Shown: in pieces, positions 1-7,673 of the stretch
Position numbering within the stretch: the stretch's first letter is position 1
Layout of the letters: the number at the start of each line of letters is the position of its first letter
Made by a program: the position numbers and the translations under genes
Notes under the pieces: generated by a model
Database searches by the model: none
What the model saw: only the letters and a program-made list of their open reading frames with translations
Told to the model about the DNA's origin: nothing
Assembly: GCF_001517085.1 (NCBI RefSeq)
Contig: NZ_LRAC01000160.1
Location: 1-33,135 of the forward strand
Direction: 5' to 3'
DNA: 33,135 bases
From: Paenibacillus sp. DMB5
GTDB taxonomy: Bacteria; Bacillota; Bacilli; Paenibacillales; Paenibacillaceae

Positions 1-35
1 TATTTCCGGGCGGCCGTAGTGGCCGTCCGGAAATA
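1..35. terminator. Hairpin, probable terminator of the minus-strand operon
   Basis: A 15-base arm at 1-15 pairs with 21-35 around the loop GTAGT, with a single G:T mismatch. It lies just past the stop of the minus-strand zinc-ribbon gene, so it could end that operon. A T tract would lie left of the window edge and cannot be seen, so the terminator role is inferred from position and stem strength. Confidence 0.6.
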
Positions 36-89
36 GGGTCCGGTACATCTGTTCAACTATTCCAAACGTACATTATACTATTGAAATTT

Positions 90-299
90 TCAAGAGGATG
101 CGTGGATTTGCGGGAAATCCTGAGCAATTTCTTCGCCTGAGAACAGATCGTCAAGCGAGCTGAGCGTGCCGTCTTCTTCAACCTGATAAACCGACATTTT
201 TTCACCATTGACCGTTAATTCAATAAAACAGCCCCAGCAATAGAACTGGTGTGAACCGATCTTGCCGATATCCTTGGAGTTGCAGTTTGGACACTTCAT
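90..299 (-). CDS. Small zinc-ribbon protein of unknown function
   Basis: This 69-residue protein starts MKCPNCNSKDIG and has a second pair of cysteines in YCWGC, so two CxxC knuckles about 17 residues apart should bind one zinc ion. The rest is acidic and has no recognisable motif. An upstream ATG at 308 is possible but sits directly against the Shine-Dalgarno AGGTGG. The ATG at 299 has about 10 bases of spacing and places the knuckle at the N terminus, so I prefer it. The ribosome site overlaps the stop codon of the PRC-barrel gene before it, which suggests translational coupling as the last gene of a desulfurase, PRC-barrel, zinc-ribbon operon. Function is not known to me. Confidence 0.8.
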   Translation of the reverse strand: MKCPNCNSKDIGKIGSHQFYCWGCFIELTVNGEKMSVYQVEEDGTLSSLDDLFSGEEIAQDFPQIHASS

Positions 300-313
300 A
301 TAATACATTCCAC

Positions 314-835
314 CTATCCGTTAACAATATTAATGGCTTTCTGTAGCCGTTCTTCGCTCATCGCGGGAACCAGTACGGCATTCTCCCCAATGGACATCTC
401 TTCAGAACAAGGCAGCCATTTACGGCCTTCGATCAAATCCGTTACAAGCCCGTCACTGATTTCCAGCGCTACTATTGTGTTTCCCAACTTTTGGTCAAAA
501 TAAACATCCGATATTCGTCCCAGGTTACTTCCTGATGTCGTCAACACCTGAAGATCCTTCAGTTTGTTCTTTCCCAAAAGAAAAGTATATGGTATATGGT
601 CAGTGTCGGCCTTAACAATCGACTCTTTATTGCGAATCATGATAGCATCTTCGCCATATGCGACAATATCTTCCCATGCCACAACTTTCACATGACTGGA
701 AAAAAAAGTTTTGCTTTCCAGTTCAATACCCGTAATATTCCAGTTTGAATCGAGAACACAATCGACAAGCTTGCCGACCTCGGTACCCTCCTCAACTTCA
801 TATACAGTGAGGCCAATCAAATCCTGAAGTTTCAC
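314..835 (-). CDS. PRC-barrel domain protein, YrrD-like
   Basis: The protein has two PRC-barrel repeats. The first covers about residues 1-75 (LIGLTVYEVEEGTEVGKLVD), the second about 90-165 (GSNLGRISDVYFDQ, then LVTDLIEGRKWLPC). PRC-barrels are small beta-barrels found in RimM, photosynthetic reaction centres and many uncharacterised bacterial proteins. Bacilli carry a similar two-barrel protein (YrrD) near cymR, the yrvO desulfurase gene and mnmA, which matches this neighbourhood. A TTG at 841 is only two bases from AGGAGG, whereas the GTG at 835 has eight bases of spacing, so I chose 835. It follows the cysteine desulfurase gene by 56 bases. No enzymatic residues are evident; a structural or binding role is likely. 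Confidence 0.85.
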   Translation of the reverse strand: MKLQDLIGLTVYEVEEGTEVGKLVDCVLDSNWNITGIELESKTFFSSHVKVVAWEDIVAYGEDAIMIRNKESIVKADTDHIPYTFLLGKNKLKDLQVLTTSGSNLGRISDVYFDQKLGNTIVALEISDGLVTDLIEGRKWLPCSEEMSIGENAVLVPAMSEERLQKAINIVNG

Positions 836-891
836 TGCCAAGGCCTCCTCTTATGTACCAAAACAGCGAAGAGCTAAAGCAAACCTTAGCC

Positions 892-2036
892 CTATTTACG
901 CAGCCGTTTCAGAATGGTTTCAACTTTTTGGGCAACGTACTCCATTTCTTCCTTAGTATTACCCAAACCAGTACTAAATCGAATCGCCGAGCGCAAAAGT
1001 TCTGACGGAAGCTTCATTGCCTGCAGCACATGTGAGATTTCCAGTGATCCGGAGGTGCAGGCCGAGCCGCTTGCGGCGGCAATCCGCTCCATATCCAGAT
1101 TCATCAGCATCACATCTGTACCCGCTCCGGGGAAGCTGACATTCAGAATGCTTGGCAAAAAATGCTGCGGATTGCCGTTGACGGCATATCCCTCTTGCCC
1201 TACACGGCTTTCAAGCTCTGCCAGCAGCGCTCCGCGCAGCTCCAGGGCATGCTCCCGCCGCTGCTCCAGCCCCTTTGCTGCGAGCTCTACCGCCTTGGCA
1301 AATCCGGCCGCACCGGCCAGACTCTCTGTTCCGGCCCGTCTGCCACGCTCCTGAAGGCCGCCGTGCTGCCTCGGATGCAGCGGGGCCCCGCGGCGGATAT
1401 AGAGTCCGCCGATGCCCTGCGGCCCGTTGATTTTGTGTGCGCTGAAGCTCATATAATCCACCGGCAGCTCCCGCAGCGTAATCGGCACCATGCCGAGGGC
1501 TTGTACAGCATCAACGTGGAACAGGACTCCACGTTCCGCTGCCAGCCTGCCGATTTCCTCAACCGGCTGAACCGTCCCAACCTCATTATTGGCAAACATC
1601 ACACTAATTAGTACCGTGTCATCCCTTAGGGCTGCCTCAACATCCGAAACAGACACCCTTCCTGTGGAATCTGCCGGGAGATAGGTGATGGAATAGCCCT
1701 GCCGCTCCAGTTCCTCGCAGGTATGCAGGACCGCATGATGTTCAATCGCAGTAGTAATGATATGTTTACCTTTGTGCACAGTAGCGGCAGCAGCCCCCAG
1801 CAGCGCCAGGTTGTCGCTTTCTGTGCGCCGCTGGTAAACACCCACTCATCCGGCGCACAGCCCAAAAAGCCCGCGATGGCATCGCGCGCGCCGTTAACAA
1901 TTCTTTTGGCAGACCGTCCGGAATGATGCACGCTGGACGCGTTGCCGTATTCTTCAGTCAGTATATGGTATATGACCTTGGCCACCTCCGGATGAACCGG
2001 GGTTGAGGCGGCATGGTCCAAATAGATGGATTTCAT
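892..2036 (-). pseudogene. yrvO: Cysteine desulfurase (IscS/NifS class), interrupted by a one-base frameshift
   Basis: This class takes sulfur from L-cysteine onto an active-site cysteine using pyridoxal phosphate and passes it on, in bacilli notably to MnmA for tRNA 2-thiouridine. Read with one added base, the protein is 381 residues, normal for the family. It has the N terminus MKSIYLDHAASTP, the PLP-binding lysine in SFSAHKINGPQG (about residue 202) and the catalytic cysteine in ASGSACTSGS (about residue 327). The frame breaks between 1824 and 1825, inside the FTSGATESDNLAL motif, where the alanine codon is one base short. As written, translation would stop after 136 residues. Both halves are otherwise intact, so a sequencing error or very recent mutation is more likely than old decay. 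The start at 2036 has GGAG eight bases upstream. Confidence 0.93.
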
Positions 2037-2089
2037 ATTTGTTTCTCCGCTTCTTGAGATTAAAATTCAGGATTTCTTAAGGCTTCTCG

Positions 2090-2095
2090 ATTATA
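2090..2095 (-). promoter_or_regulatory. Possible -10 element for the cysteine desulfurase operon
   Basis: A perfect TATAAT on the minus strand lies about 54 bases before the desulfurase start. The -35 at 17 bases (TGGTAA) is weak, and a TTGACG sits too far upstream at 25 bases. The call rests mainly on the -10 and its position. Confidence 0.4.
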
Positions 2096-2288
2096 CTGCT
2101 GAATGCTGTCTATTACCACCCGTCAAAGAACACAATGTTGTAACATTTGCAGCAGGCGGACAGCCATGCTTCATGCTTTTGGATCTGCAGTGCCGCCCTG
2201 CTGAATAGAATGATGCCGTTTCGTCCATTTTATAATGTAAAAGTCTGCAGCAGGCAGGATCTCACACCCTCCCTGCTCCTTCTTCAGT

Positions 2289-2762
2289 TCACAGCTGCAG
2301 CAGCTCTTCGAGCCTTTCAGGCAGCTCCTGCTCGGAGATAACCCGGATTCCGTTTCTGCGCAGCAGGGCGGCCGTAACACCTTCACCGGCAATTTTTACG
2401 CCCGCAAAGTCTCCGTTATAGATCAATGTACTGCCGCAGGACGGGCTATTTTGCTTAAGGACTACAATAGAGGCGCTGCATTTGCGGGCTGTTTCCAGCG
2501 TGATGCGTGCACCCTCCAGATACATCCCGGTGACATCATTCCCTGACCGGTCTATCACTCTGGCGTTACCGTCGAGCACATCCGCACCGGTCCCGCCGCT
2601 AATTTCCGCCGGTTCCCGCGGTGTAGAGAATCCGCCCAGCAGCTCCGGACAAACCGCAACCGCCCGGCCGCTGTCAAGCAGCTCCTTCAGACTGTTTTCC
2701 AGACAATCCGTTCCATTATACCTTACCTTCATTCCTGCCAGACAGGAGCTCACAAGAATCAT
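2289..2762 (-). CDS. DUF523 family protein
   Basis: The 157-residue protein begins MILVSSCLAGMKVRYNG, the characteristic N terminus of DUF523, and contains VCPELLGGFSTPREPAEI and LKQNSPSCGS, the other conserved cysteine-containing blocks. Three conserved cysteines suggest a metal or sulfur site, but the biochemical role of the family is not established to my knowledge. An ATG at 2804 has no ribosome site. The ATG at 2762 follows a GGGAGGG with ten bases of spacing and gives the family's usual N terminus. It is divergent from the SRAP gene and lies 252 bases upstream of the desulfurase gene, from which it appears separate. Confidence 0.9.
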   Translation of the reverse strand: MILVSSCLAGMKVRYNGTDCLENSLKELLDSGRAVAVCPELLGGFSTPREPAEISGGTGADVLDGNARVIDRSGNDVTGMYLEGARITLETARKCSASIVVLKQNSPSCGSTLIYNGDFAGVKIAGEGVTAALLRRNGIRVISEQELPERLEELLQL

Positions 2763-2854
2763 ATGACGTATTCCCTCCCTTAACTTCACGTATGTCCGCA
2801 GCATGAATTATAATAACAAATAGTTTCGGCGTAAATACAGGAGGTGCCTTGAGC

Positions 2855-3523
2855 ATGTGCGGAAGATATACGATCACTGTAACCTTAGACGAATTAATGC
2901 TGAGGTATTTTATAGAGGGTACACCGCTGGTTAACTACACCCCCAAGTATAATGCTGCTCCGGTGCAGCAGATTCCGGCAGTCATCCATGACGGGACACG
3001 CAACCGGCTGGGTGAGCTGCGCTGGGGGCTGGTCCCCTCCTGGTCCAGGGATGACAAGGGCGGCAGCACAAGGATTAATGCCCGCGCTGAAACGCTGCTG
3101 GAGAAAGCCTCCTTTAAGGGGCTCATCCGTTCGCGGCGCTGTATCATTCCTGCAGACGGCTTTTATGAATGGAAGCAGGGGCCGGACGGTAAGCAGCCGA
3201 TGCGGATCGTGCTGCCTGAACGCCGGATTTTTTCACTGGCCGGATTGTATGATATCCGGGTTGATGAGGAAGGAAACAGGCTGAGTACTTGCACAATCAT
3301 TACCACAGAGCCAAACAGCCTCATGGCAGACATTCATAACCGGATGCCCGTGATCCTTACCCCTGAAGCCGAGACACAGTGGCTCGACCGCAGCAACGAG
3401 GATATCCCGTCTCTGCTCCGGCTGCTCCAGCCTTATGATAGTTCACAGATGCGCGCTTATCCGGTATCAGCAGCTGTAGGCAACGTACGAAATGACTATC
3501 CGGAGCTTATTAAGGAAGCCTGA
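2855..3523 (+). CDS. SRAP (YedK/HMCES-like) abasic-site DNA-protein crosslink protein
   Basis: SRAP proteins form a covalent thiazolidine crosslink to abasic sites in single-stranded DNA through a cysteine that becomes the N-terminal residue after methionine removal. Here the protein begins MCGRYTIT, so the cysteine is at position 2. The other family residues are visible: asparagine in TRINARAET, glutamate in GFYEWK and histidine in IHNRMPVIL. Length, about 222 residues, is typical. A TTG at 2849 also reads in frame but would bury the catalytic cysteine. AGGAGG with ten bases of spacing supports the ATG at 2855. A possible promoter is TTCACG (2785-2790) and TATAAT (2809-2814), 18 bases apart. 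Confidence 0.95.
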   Translation: MCGRYTITVTLDELMLRYFIEGTPLVNYTPKYNAAPVQQIPAVIHDGTRNRLGELRWGLVPSWSRDDKGGSTRINARAETLLEKASFKGLIRSRRCIIPADGFYEWKQGPDGKQPMRIVLPERRIFSLAGLYDIRVDEEGNRLSTCTIITTEPNSLMADIHNRMPVILTPEAETQWLDRSNEDIPSLLRLLQPYDSSQMRAYPVSAAVGNVRNDYPELIKEA

Positions 3524-3697
3524 AAACTTTAATTTTTAATGGTGCTCTTCTGTAGAGTTTCCCTTTTTTCGCATTATGCCCTACACTACATAAGAAGGTG
3601 GTATGACTTCCGGGTCATATGGTGGTTCGATGCCCGCAAATTCGCCCTGCCTGTGAATGATTACAACTTTGTCAAATATCGTATTTTACGTGTAAAC

Positions 3698-3747
3698 AGC
3701 ACACAGTTGGTTTAATAAAGCACATAGTATTTTAATTAGCACACAGT
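3698..3747. repeat. Three short direct repeats AGCACA(C/T)AGT before the small Sm-like gene
   Basis: AGCACACAGT occurs at 3698-3707, AGCACATAGT at 3719-3728 and AGCACACAGT at 3738-3747. Starts are 21 and 19 bases apart, about two helical turns, so a protein could bind them on one face. The last copy ends just before the ribosome site of the next gene. Confidence 0.6.
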
Positions 3748-3763
3748 AAGAGGAGACCATATT

Positions 3764-3949
3764 TTGAAAACTTCAAAACTTCAACAAGCGATCACTGAGG
3801 GAGCTCTGCTCGAGATCCATCTGATCAGCGGTGAAACGTATAGAGGCACAGGTGAAAAGGGCTATTCGGCAAACTCCTTTGAGTTCAAAACGGACAAAGG
3901 ATTATTAACCCTGCCGTTCTGGACCGTTAAGCGCTACAAAAGATTATAA
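3764..3949 (+). CDS. 61-residue protein with Sm/Hfq-like pattern
   Basis: The protein is small and basic. The pattern LLEIHLISGETYRGTGEKG, then FEFKTDKGLLTLPFWTVKRYKRL, recalls an Sm fold: a short N-terminal helix, a beta strand with a GExYRGT turn, and a last strand with a conserved entry into a basic tail. It is not a canonical Hfq, since the KH-type signature is absent. The start is TTG at 3764, with AGGAG eight bases upstream. It stands alone and converges with the fluoride transporter gene. Assignment to the Sm superfamily is my reading of the pattern only. Confidence 0.7.
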   Translation: MKTSKLQQAITEGALLEIHLISGETYRGTGEKGYSANSFEFKTDKGLLTLPFWTVKRYKRL

Positions 3950-4037
3950 TCCGCATCCCTTCATTCCTCCCGCTCACATCTTCATCATCATCTTCCTCCA
4001 TCTTAATCCGGTATCTCCCCAACCCTCAGCGGACCAC

Positions 4038-4067
4038 AAAAAAGACCCCGCCGGCAACCGGCAGGGT
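4038..4067 (-). terminator. Intrinsic terminator after the fluoride transporter gene
   Basis: On the minus strand a GC-rich stem (4046-4054 with 4058-4066, loop of three) is followed by six T residues (4043-4038). The one mismatch on the plus strand becomes a G:U pair in minus-strand RNA, which fits a terminator read in that direction. Confidence 0.8.
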
Positions 4068-4179
4068 TTCAAGAGGGACATGAACGAACATTACATACTT
4101 TCGGGGATAGGCTAAGTTTACCACCGGTTTGTTCGCTGAGTGTCAGGTACAGGTAAGAAGAACGTAAACTCTATCAGGC

Positions 4180-5505
4180 TTAAAGCGTTCCGTCTTTTTT
4201 CTTTTTGGGCTGCCTGGCTGTACCCAGTGTTGTTCCCTGCGGGAAGGCTCTGAACCGGCTCTTCGAGATGCCGATCTGCTGTGAGGTATATATCCCGCTG
4301 TGTCCGGAAAATAAATAGCTGACCAGACACGCGATAAAAAAGTACACCGCCCCTTCTCCCCCGAATAATTCTATCCCCATCAAGAAACAGGCAACCGGCG
4401 TATTGGCAGCACCACAGAACACTGCGATAAATCCGAGTCCGGCCAGGAAAGGAGCATATAGCTGCAGCATTTCTGCTAACGCATGCCCTAAAGTAGCACC
4501 AATGGCAAACAACGGGGTAACCTCCCCGCCCTGAAAGCCGGCTCCAAGCGTAAGCGAAGTGAACACCAGCTTGCCCAGAAAGGCAAACGGTGTGACCTCT
4601 CCGGTAAAGGAAGACTCTATCAGCGGCAGCCCCAGCCCGAGGTAATCCCTCGTTCCCAGTACATATACAAGAACAATGACCACTACACCGCCCACGGCGC
4701 TTTTTAGCACCGGATTACGGAACAGCCGGGTATAACTGCGTTTCAGCGCATGCGTCAGCTCACTAAACAGTGTACTTGTCAGCCCGAAGAGAACGGAAGC
4801 CAGCACAACCTTTAGCAGTACAGGCATAGTAAGTGCCGGAATCTCCCCTATCGGATAATGCACATGGGTAATGCCCCAGAAAGAAGCTGCAGTAAGGTTG
4901 CCGACAAAGCTGGCTACAAAAGCGGGAATGAGCGCTTCATGGCTGATCAGCCCGATGGCAAGCACCTCCAGTCCGAACACGGTTCCGGCTAAAGGCGTTC
5001 CAAAAATGGAGCCGAATCCCCCGCTGATCCCGCATATAAGCAGAATTCTGCGGTCAACGGGCTTTACTCTGAGCATCCGTCCAAACCACTCTGCCAGGCT
5101 TCCGCCCATTTGTACGGCCGTTCCCTCACGGCCTGCCGATCCGCCGAACAGATGGGTAACCAATGTTCCGAATAATACGAGCGGTGCCATTCTCAGCGGT
5201 ACGGCTTCGCTGTCTGTCTGAATCTGTTCCAGAATCAGATTATTCCCTTTTGAACTGCTGCCTCCGTACTTAGAATACAGATAGCTGACCAGTGCCCCTC
5301 CCAGCGGAAGCAGAAACAGCAGCCACGGGTTGGCCATCCTGACCCCGGTCACGTAGTCCAGGCTTTTCAGAAAGAAAGCGGATGCGGTGCCGGCTAGCAC
5401 CCCCACTCCGCTGCCGAGCACAATCCATTTCAGCAGGGTTCCCCAGGCCGCGGCAAACCACCATTTTTCAATAATATCAGATCCTTTTTGCCTCCACGGT
5501 GCCAT
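4180..5505 (-). CDS. CLC-family fluoride/proton antiporter (CLC-F type)
   Basis: This membrane protein of about 441 residues has the CLC fold: many hydrophobic helices and the permeation motifs GREGT (about 125-129, gating glutamate 127) and GFQGGEVTPLF (about 323-333). The GREGT and GGEVTPLF versions, and GNNLI in the first filter region, differ from the chloride type (GREGP, GxFxP) and fit the fluoride-exporting CLC-F clade. The fluoride riboswitch directly upstream supports this strongly. An ATG at 5523 has no ribosome site, while the ATG at 5505 follows AGGGG at nine bases. The product should sit in the plasma membrane and expel fluoride when the riboswitch permits transcription. Confidence 0.93.
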   Translation of the reverse strand: MAPWRQKGSDIIEKWWFAAAWGTLLKWIVLGSGVGVLAGTASAFFLKSLDYVTGVRMANPWLLFLLPLGGALVSYLYSKYGGSSSKGNNLILEQIQTDSEAVPLRMAPLVLFGTLVTHLFGGSAGREGTAVQMGGSLAEWFGRMLRVKPVDRRILLICGISGGFGSIFGTPLAGTVFGLEVLAIGLISHEALIPAFVASFVGNLTAASFWGITHVHYPIGEIPALTMPVLLKVVLASVLFGLTSTLFSELTHALKRSYTRLFRNPVLKSAVGGVVVIVLVYVLGTRDYLGLGLPLIESSFTGEVTPFAFLGKLVFTSLTLGAGFQGGEVTPLFAIGATLGHALAEMLQLYAPFLAGLGFIAVFCGAANTPVACFLMGIELFGGEGAVYFFIACLVSYLFSGHSGIYTSQQIGISKSRFRAFPQGTTLGTARQPKKKKDGTL

Positions 5506-5537
5506 CGCCGTTCTTCCCCTCATATAAAGTCGTACAT

Positions 5538-5581
5538 AAAAAATAGACTCCTACCAGGAACATGCTTCTCTGGTAGGAGTC
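5538..5581 (-). terminator. Riboswitch expression-platform terminator
   Basis: On the minus strand, a 12-base arm GACTCCTACCAG (5581-5570) pairs perfectly with 5557-5546 and is followed by a T6 tract at 5543-5538. Its 5' arm overlaps the 3' end of the fluoride aptamer, so a ligand-bound aptamer should block the terminator and turn the gene on. Confidence 0.92.
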
Positions 5582-5619
5582 ATTAGCCTTTCGGCAGTTA
5601 ATGGCGAACTCCATCGCCC
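5572..5619 (-). ncRNA. Fluoride riboswitch (crcB motif)
   Basis: The minus strand reads GGGCGATGGAGTTCGCC, then AACTGCCGAAAGGCTAATG, then ACTCCTACC. These are the conserved blocks of the crcB aptamer in order: GGCGATGG, the pairing CGCC, the hairpin GCC-GAAA-GGC and the TAATG segment before the pyrimidine-rich 3' strand. It lies between a consensus promoter and a CLC-F gene, the usual arrangement. Regulation is expected to be transcriptional, on with fluoride, through the overlapping terminator. Confidence 0.96.
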
Positions 5620-5634
5620 TTATTATTGTATATT

Positions 5635-5663
5635 ATTCTAATGTTTCGGTGAAGAAACGTCAA
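5635..5663 (-). promoter_or_regulatory. SigmaA-type promoter of the fluoride transporter unit
   Basis: TTGACG (5663-5658) and TAGAAT (5640-5635) are separated by 17 bases on the minus strand. Transcription would begin about a dozen bases before the aptamer. Confidence 0.85.
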
Positions 5664-5703
5664 TGGCAAAGAGCGACGGGCGGTCCGTACAAAAGCCTGT
5701 TCC

Positions 5704-6123
5704 TTAGATGTAAAACATGTAATTGTCTGCTTTACTCTCTTCTTTATAATTAATCAGGTCGGACAAAGTAGTGGAGTCCAGCACATCGGCGATGCTGTCG
5801 CGGATGCGCAGCCAGAGATCGCGCTTGGCCGGGTCGTCCTCTTCGGTGAAATCGACCGGTGAGATCGGGCCTTCCAGCACACGGATGATATCGCCGGCAG
5901 TAATGGTCGAAGAATCACGGGACAGAATATATCCGCCGTAAGCTCCGCGGATGCTCTTTACGAGGCCGGCATTACGCAGCGGGGCAATCAGCTGCTCCAG
6001 ATAATGCTCGGACAATCCGTTTTTTTCGGCAATGCTTTTCAGGGAGGTTGGACCCTCGCCGAATTTCAGGGCAAGCTCCATCATAATAGTTAATCCGTAA
6101 CGTCCTTTTGTTGATATTTTCAA
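5704..6123 (-). CDS. cymR: CymR, Rrf2-family regulator of cysteine metabolism
   Basis: CymR is a dimeric winged-helix repressor of sulfur assimilation and cysteine uptake genes, and in Bacillus it works with CysK. The 139-residue protein starts MKISTKGRYGLTIMMELA, has the recognition helix region LSEHYLEQLIAPLRNAGLVKS and the wing GAYGGYIL, and ends with the characteristic YMFYI. It lacks the three clustered cysteines used by Fe-S Rrf2 proteins such as IscR, which fits CymR. The start is a TTG at 6121-6123 with AGAGGTG five bases upstream. In bacilli it neighbours rarA, the yrvO desulfurase gene and mnmA. Here it diverges from mnmA. Confidence 0.96.
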   Translation of the reverse strand: MKISTKGRYGLTIMMELALKFGEGPTSLKSIAEKNGLSEHYLEQLIAPLRNAGLVKSIRGAYGGYILSRDSSTITAGDIIRVLEGPISPVDFTEEDDPAKRDLWLRIRDSIADVLDSTTLSDLINYKEESKADNYMFYI

Positions 6124-6433
6124 AGGGGCACCTCTTTCGGTTTAATTGCTGTAGTTGTAGTTCACAATAAGCTAAGTAGACATTATGAGAAATGTCATAT
6201 CAACGTATTCCGATGTTTGCTCTATGCTTATGTTATCATATCTGCGGACACATTTGCAGCGTTTAAGTCATTTTTTTGACAGAATGTTCGCCACCGGTGG
6301 ACAAATTGTCAACATCGCTGCTGTTTCTGCACTAAATTCCTCAGTCCGCAGGCAGTTTCAGGTAGACAGGTATGTTATAATACATGTTGAGCCGGGTGTT
6401 CAGTTAAGATAACCGGTATTTTGTGCATAGAAA
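6124..6433. other. Intergenic region between divergent cymR and mnmA, with dyads
   Basis: No gene is seen. It holds an inverted repeat GACATT-N6-AATGTC (6179-6196), a perfect CCACCGGTGG palindrome (6291-6300) flanked by TTGACA (6276-6281) and TGTCAA (6307-6312), and the mnmA -10. The dyads could be operators for cymR or mnmA, but I have no direct evidence. Confidence 0.5.
6373..6381 (+). promoter_or_regulatory. Extended -10 promoter of mnmA
   Basis: TGTTATAAT is a consensus TATAAT with an upstream TG at the extended -10 position. The -35 region is poor, as is common with extended -10 promoters. The leader before mnmA would be about 55 bases. Confidence 0.65.
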
Positions 6434-6445
6434 ATGGTGATGGGA

Positions 6446-7573
6446 ATGACAAAGGCAAAACAGGATACCCGCGTCGTCGTCGGCATGTCCGGGGGAGTCG
6501 ATTCCTCCGTTACGGCGCTTCTGCTCAAGCAGCAGGGCTACGACGTCATCGGTATCTTTATGAAGAACTGGGACGATACAGACGAATTCGGAGTGTGTAC
6601 TGCCGAGACCGACGCCGAGGATGTGCGCCGCGTTTGTGAGCAGATTGATATTCCTTACTATACCGTTAATTTCGAAAAGGAATACTTTGATAAAGTCTTT
6701 TCCTATTTCCTCGATGAATATAAGGCAGGCCGTACACCTAATCCGGATGTCATGTGCAACCGGGAGATCAAGTTCGGGGAATTCCTTAACAAGGCGCTGC
6801 AGCTCGGTGCAGATTATGTGGCCACCGGTCATTATGCCCGTGTGGTTGAAGAAGATGGGGTGTTCAAGCTGCTGCGCGGCGTGGACAACAATAAGGACCA
6901 GACCTACTTCCTGAATGCCCTGAACCAGAGCCAGCTTTCGAAGGCCATGTTCCCGATCGGCCATCTGCCTAAGCCGGAAGTACGGAGAATTGCTGAGGAG
7001 GCCGGCCTGTATACCGCGAAGAAAAAAGACAGCACTGGCGTATGCTTCATCGGTGAACGTAACTTCCGCGAATTCCTCAGCCAGTACCTGCCGGCACAAT
7101 CCGGAGATATGGTCGATATTTCCTCCGGCGAAGTAAAAGGCCGGCATGACGGCCTGATGTACTATACGCTGGGACAGCGTCAAGGTCTGGGGATCGGTGG
7201 CTCCGGTAACGGTGAACCCTGGTTCGTTGCCGAAAAGGATCTGGAGAAGAATATTCTCTATGTGGTACAGGGGGACAAGCACCACAGCCTGTATTCCAAC
7301 AGCCTGATTGCCTCCGGCGTGAACTGGATTGACGGCCGGACGCTTGCGCCTGGCGATGCACCGCTGAAATGTACCGCCAAGTTCCGCTACCGCCAGCCTG
7401 ACCAGGGCGTTACGCTTACTGCCCGTGAAGACGGCAGCCTGGATGTCCTGTTCGATGTGCCGCAGAAGGCCATCACACCGGGACAGGCCGTAGTCTTCTA
7501 CCAGGACGAACAATGCCTGGGCGGCGGAACCATCGAAGCGGCGCAGAAGGTTGTGCCGCAGCCGCAGGGATAA
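6446..7573 (+). CDS. mnmA: MnmA, tRNA-specific 2-thiouridylase
   Basis: MnmA uses ATP and sulfur relayed from a cysteine desulfurase to make 2-thiouridine at position 34 of tRNAs for Lys, Glu and Gln. The protein has the PP-loop VVVGMSGGVDSSV near the N terminus, the catalytic cysteine in NPDVMCNREIKF (about residue 104), the second cysteine in DSTGVCFIGER (about 200), and the tRNA-interacting segment GHYAR. Length is about 375 residues, as expected. ATGs at 6434 and 6440 also read in frame, but the one at 6446 (MTKAKQDTRVVVG) has GGTGA just upstream and matches the usual N terminus. Its likely sulfur donor is the desulfurase at 892-2036. A bidirectional terminator follows. Confidence 0.97.
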   Translation: MTKAKQDTRVVVGMSGGVDSSVTALLLKQQGYDVIGIFMKNWDDTDEFGVCTAETDAEDVRRVCEQIDIPYYTVNFEKEYFDKVFSYFLDEYKAGRTPNPDVMCNREIKFGEFLNKALQLGADYVATGHYARVVEEDGVFKLLRGVDNNKDQTYFLNALNQSQLSKAMFPIGHLPKPEVRRIAEEAGLYTAKKKDSTGVCFIGERNFREFLSQYLPAQSGDMVDISSGEVKGRHDGLMYYTLGQRQGLGIGGSGNGEPWFVAEKDLEKNILYVVQGDKHHSLYSNSLIASGVNWIDGRTLAPGDAPLKCTAKFRYRQPDQGVTLTAREDGSLDVLFDVPQKAITPGQAVVFYQDEQCLGGGTIEAAQKVVPQPQG

Positions 7574-7597
7574 TCCCTGCCTGAGCTGCAGCCAGCA

Positions 7598-7634
7598 CAA
7601 AACTCCCTTTGGCTAAATGCCAAAGGGAGTTTTG
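7598..7634. terminator. Bidirectional terminator between mnmA and oppA
   Basis: A perfect 16-base inverted repeat (7598-7613 and 7619-7634, loop TAAAT) has AAAA at one end and TTTT at the other. It lies between convergent genes and can stop transcription from both sides. Confidence 0.88.
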
Positions 7635-7673
7635 CTGTTCGGTCTGCCCAGTGCAGCTTATTGATACAATTGC

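Noticed and set aside
914..1611. Two long plus-strand frames opposite the cysteine desulfurase gene
   Set aside because: Both are antisense shadows; the desulfurase motifs on the minus strand account for the sequence.
6404..7600. 398-codon open frame on the minus strand opposite mnmA
   Set aside because: It is the antisense shadow of a GC-rich conserved gene. It has no ribosome site and no recognisable domain, while mnmA on the other strand is certain.
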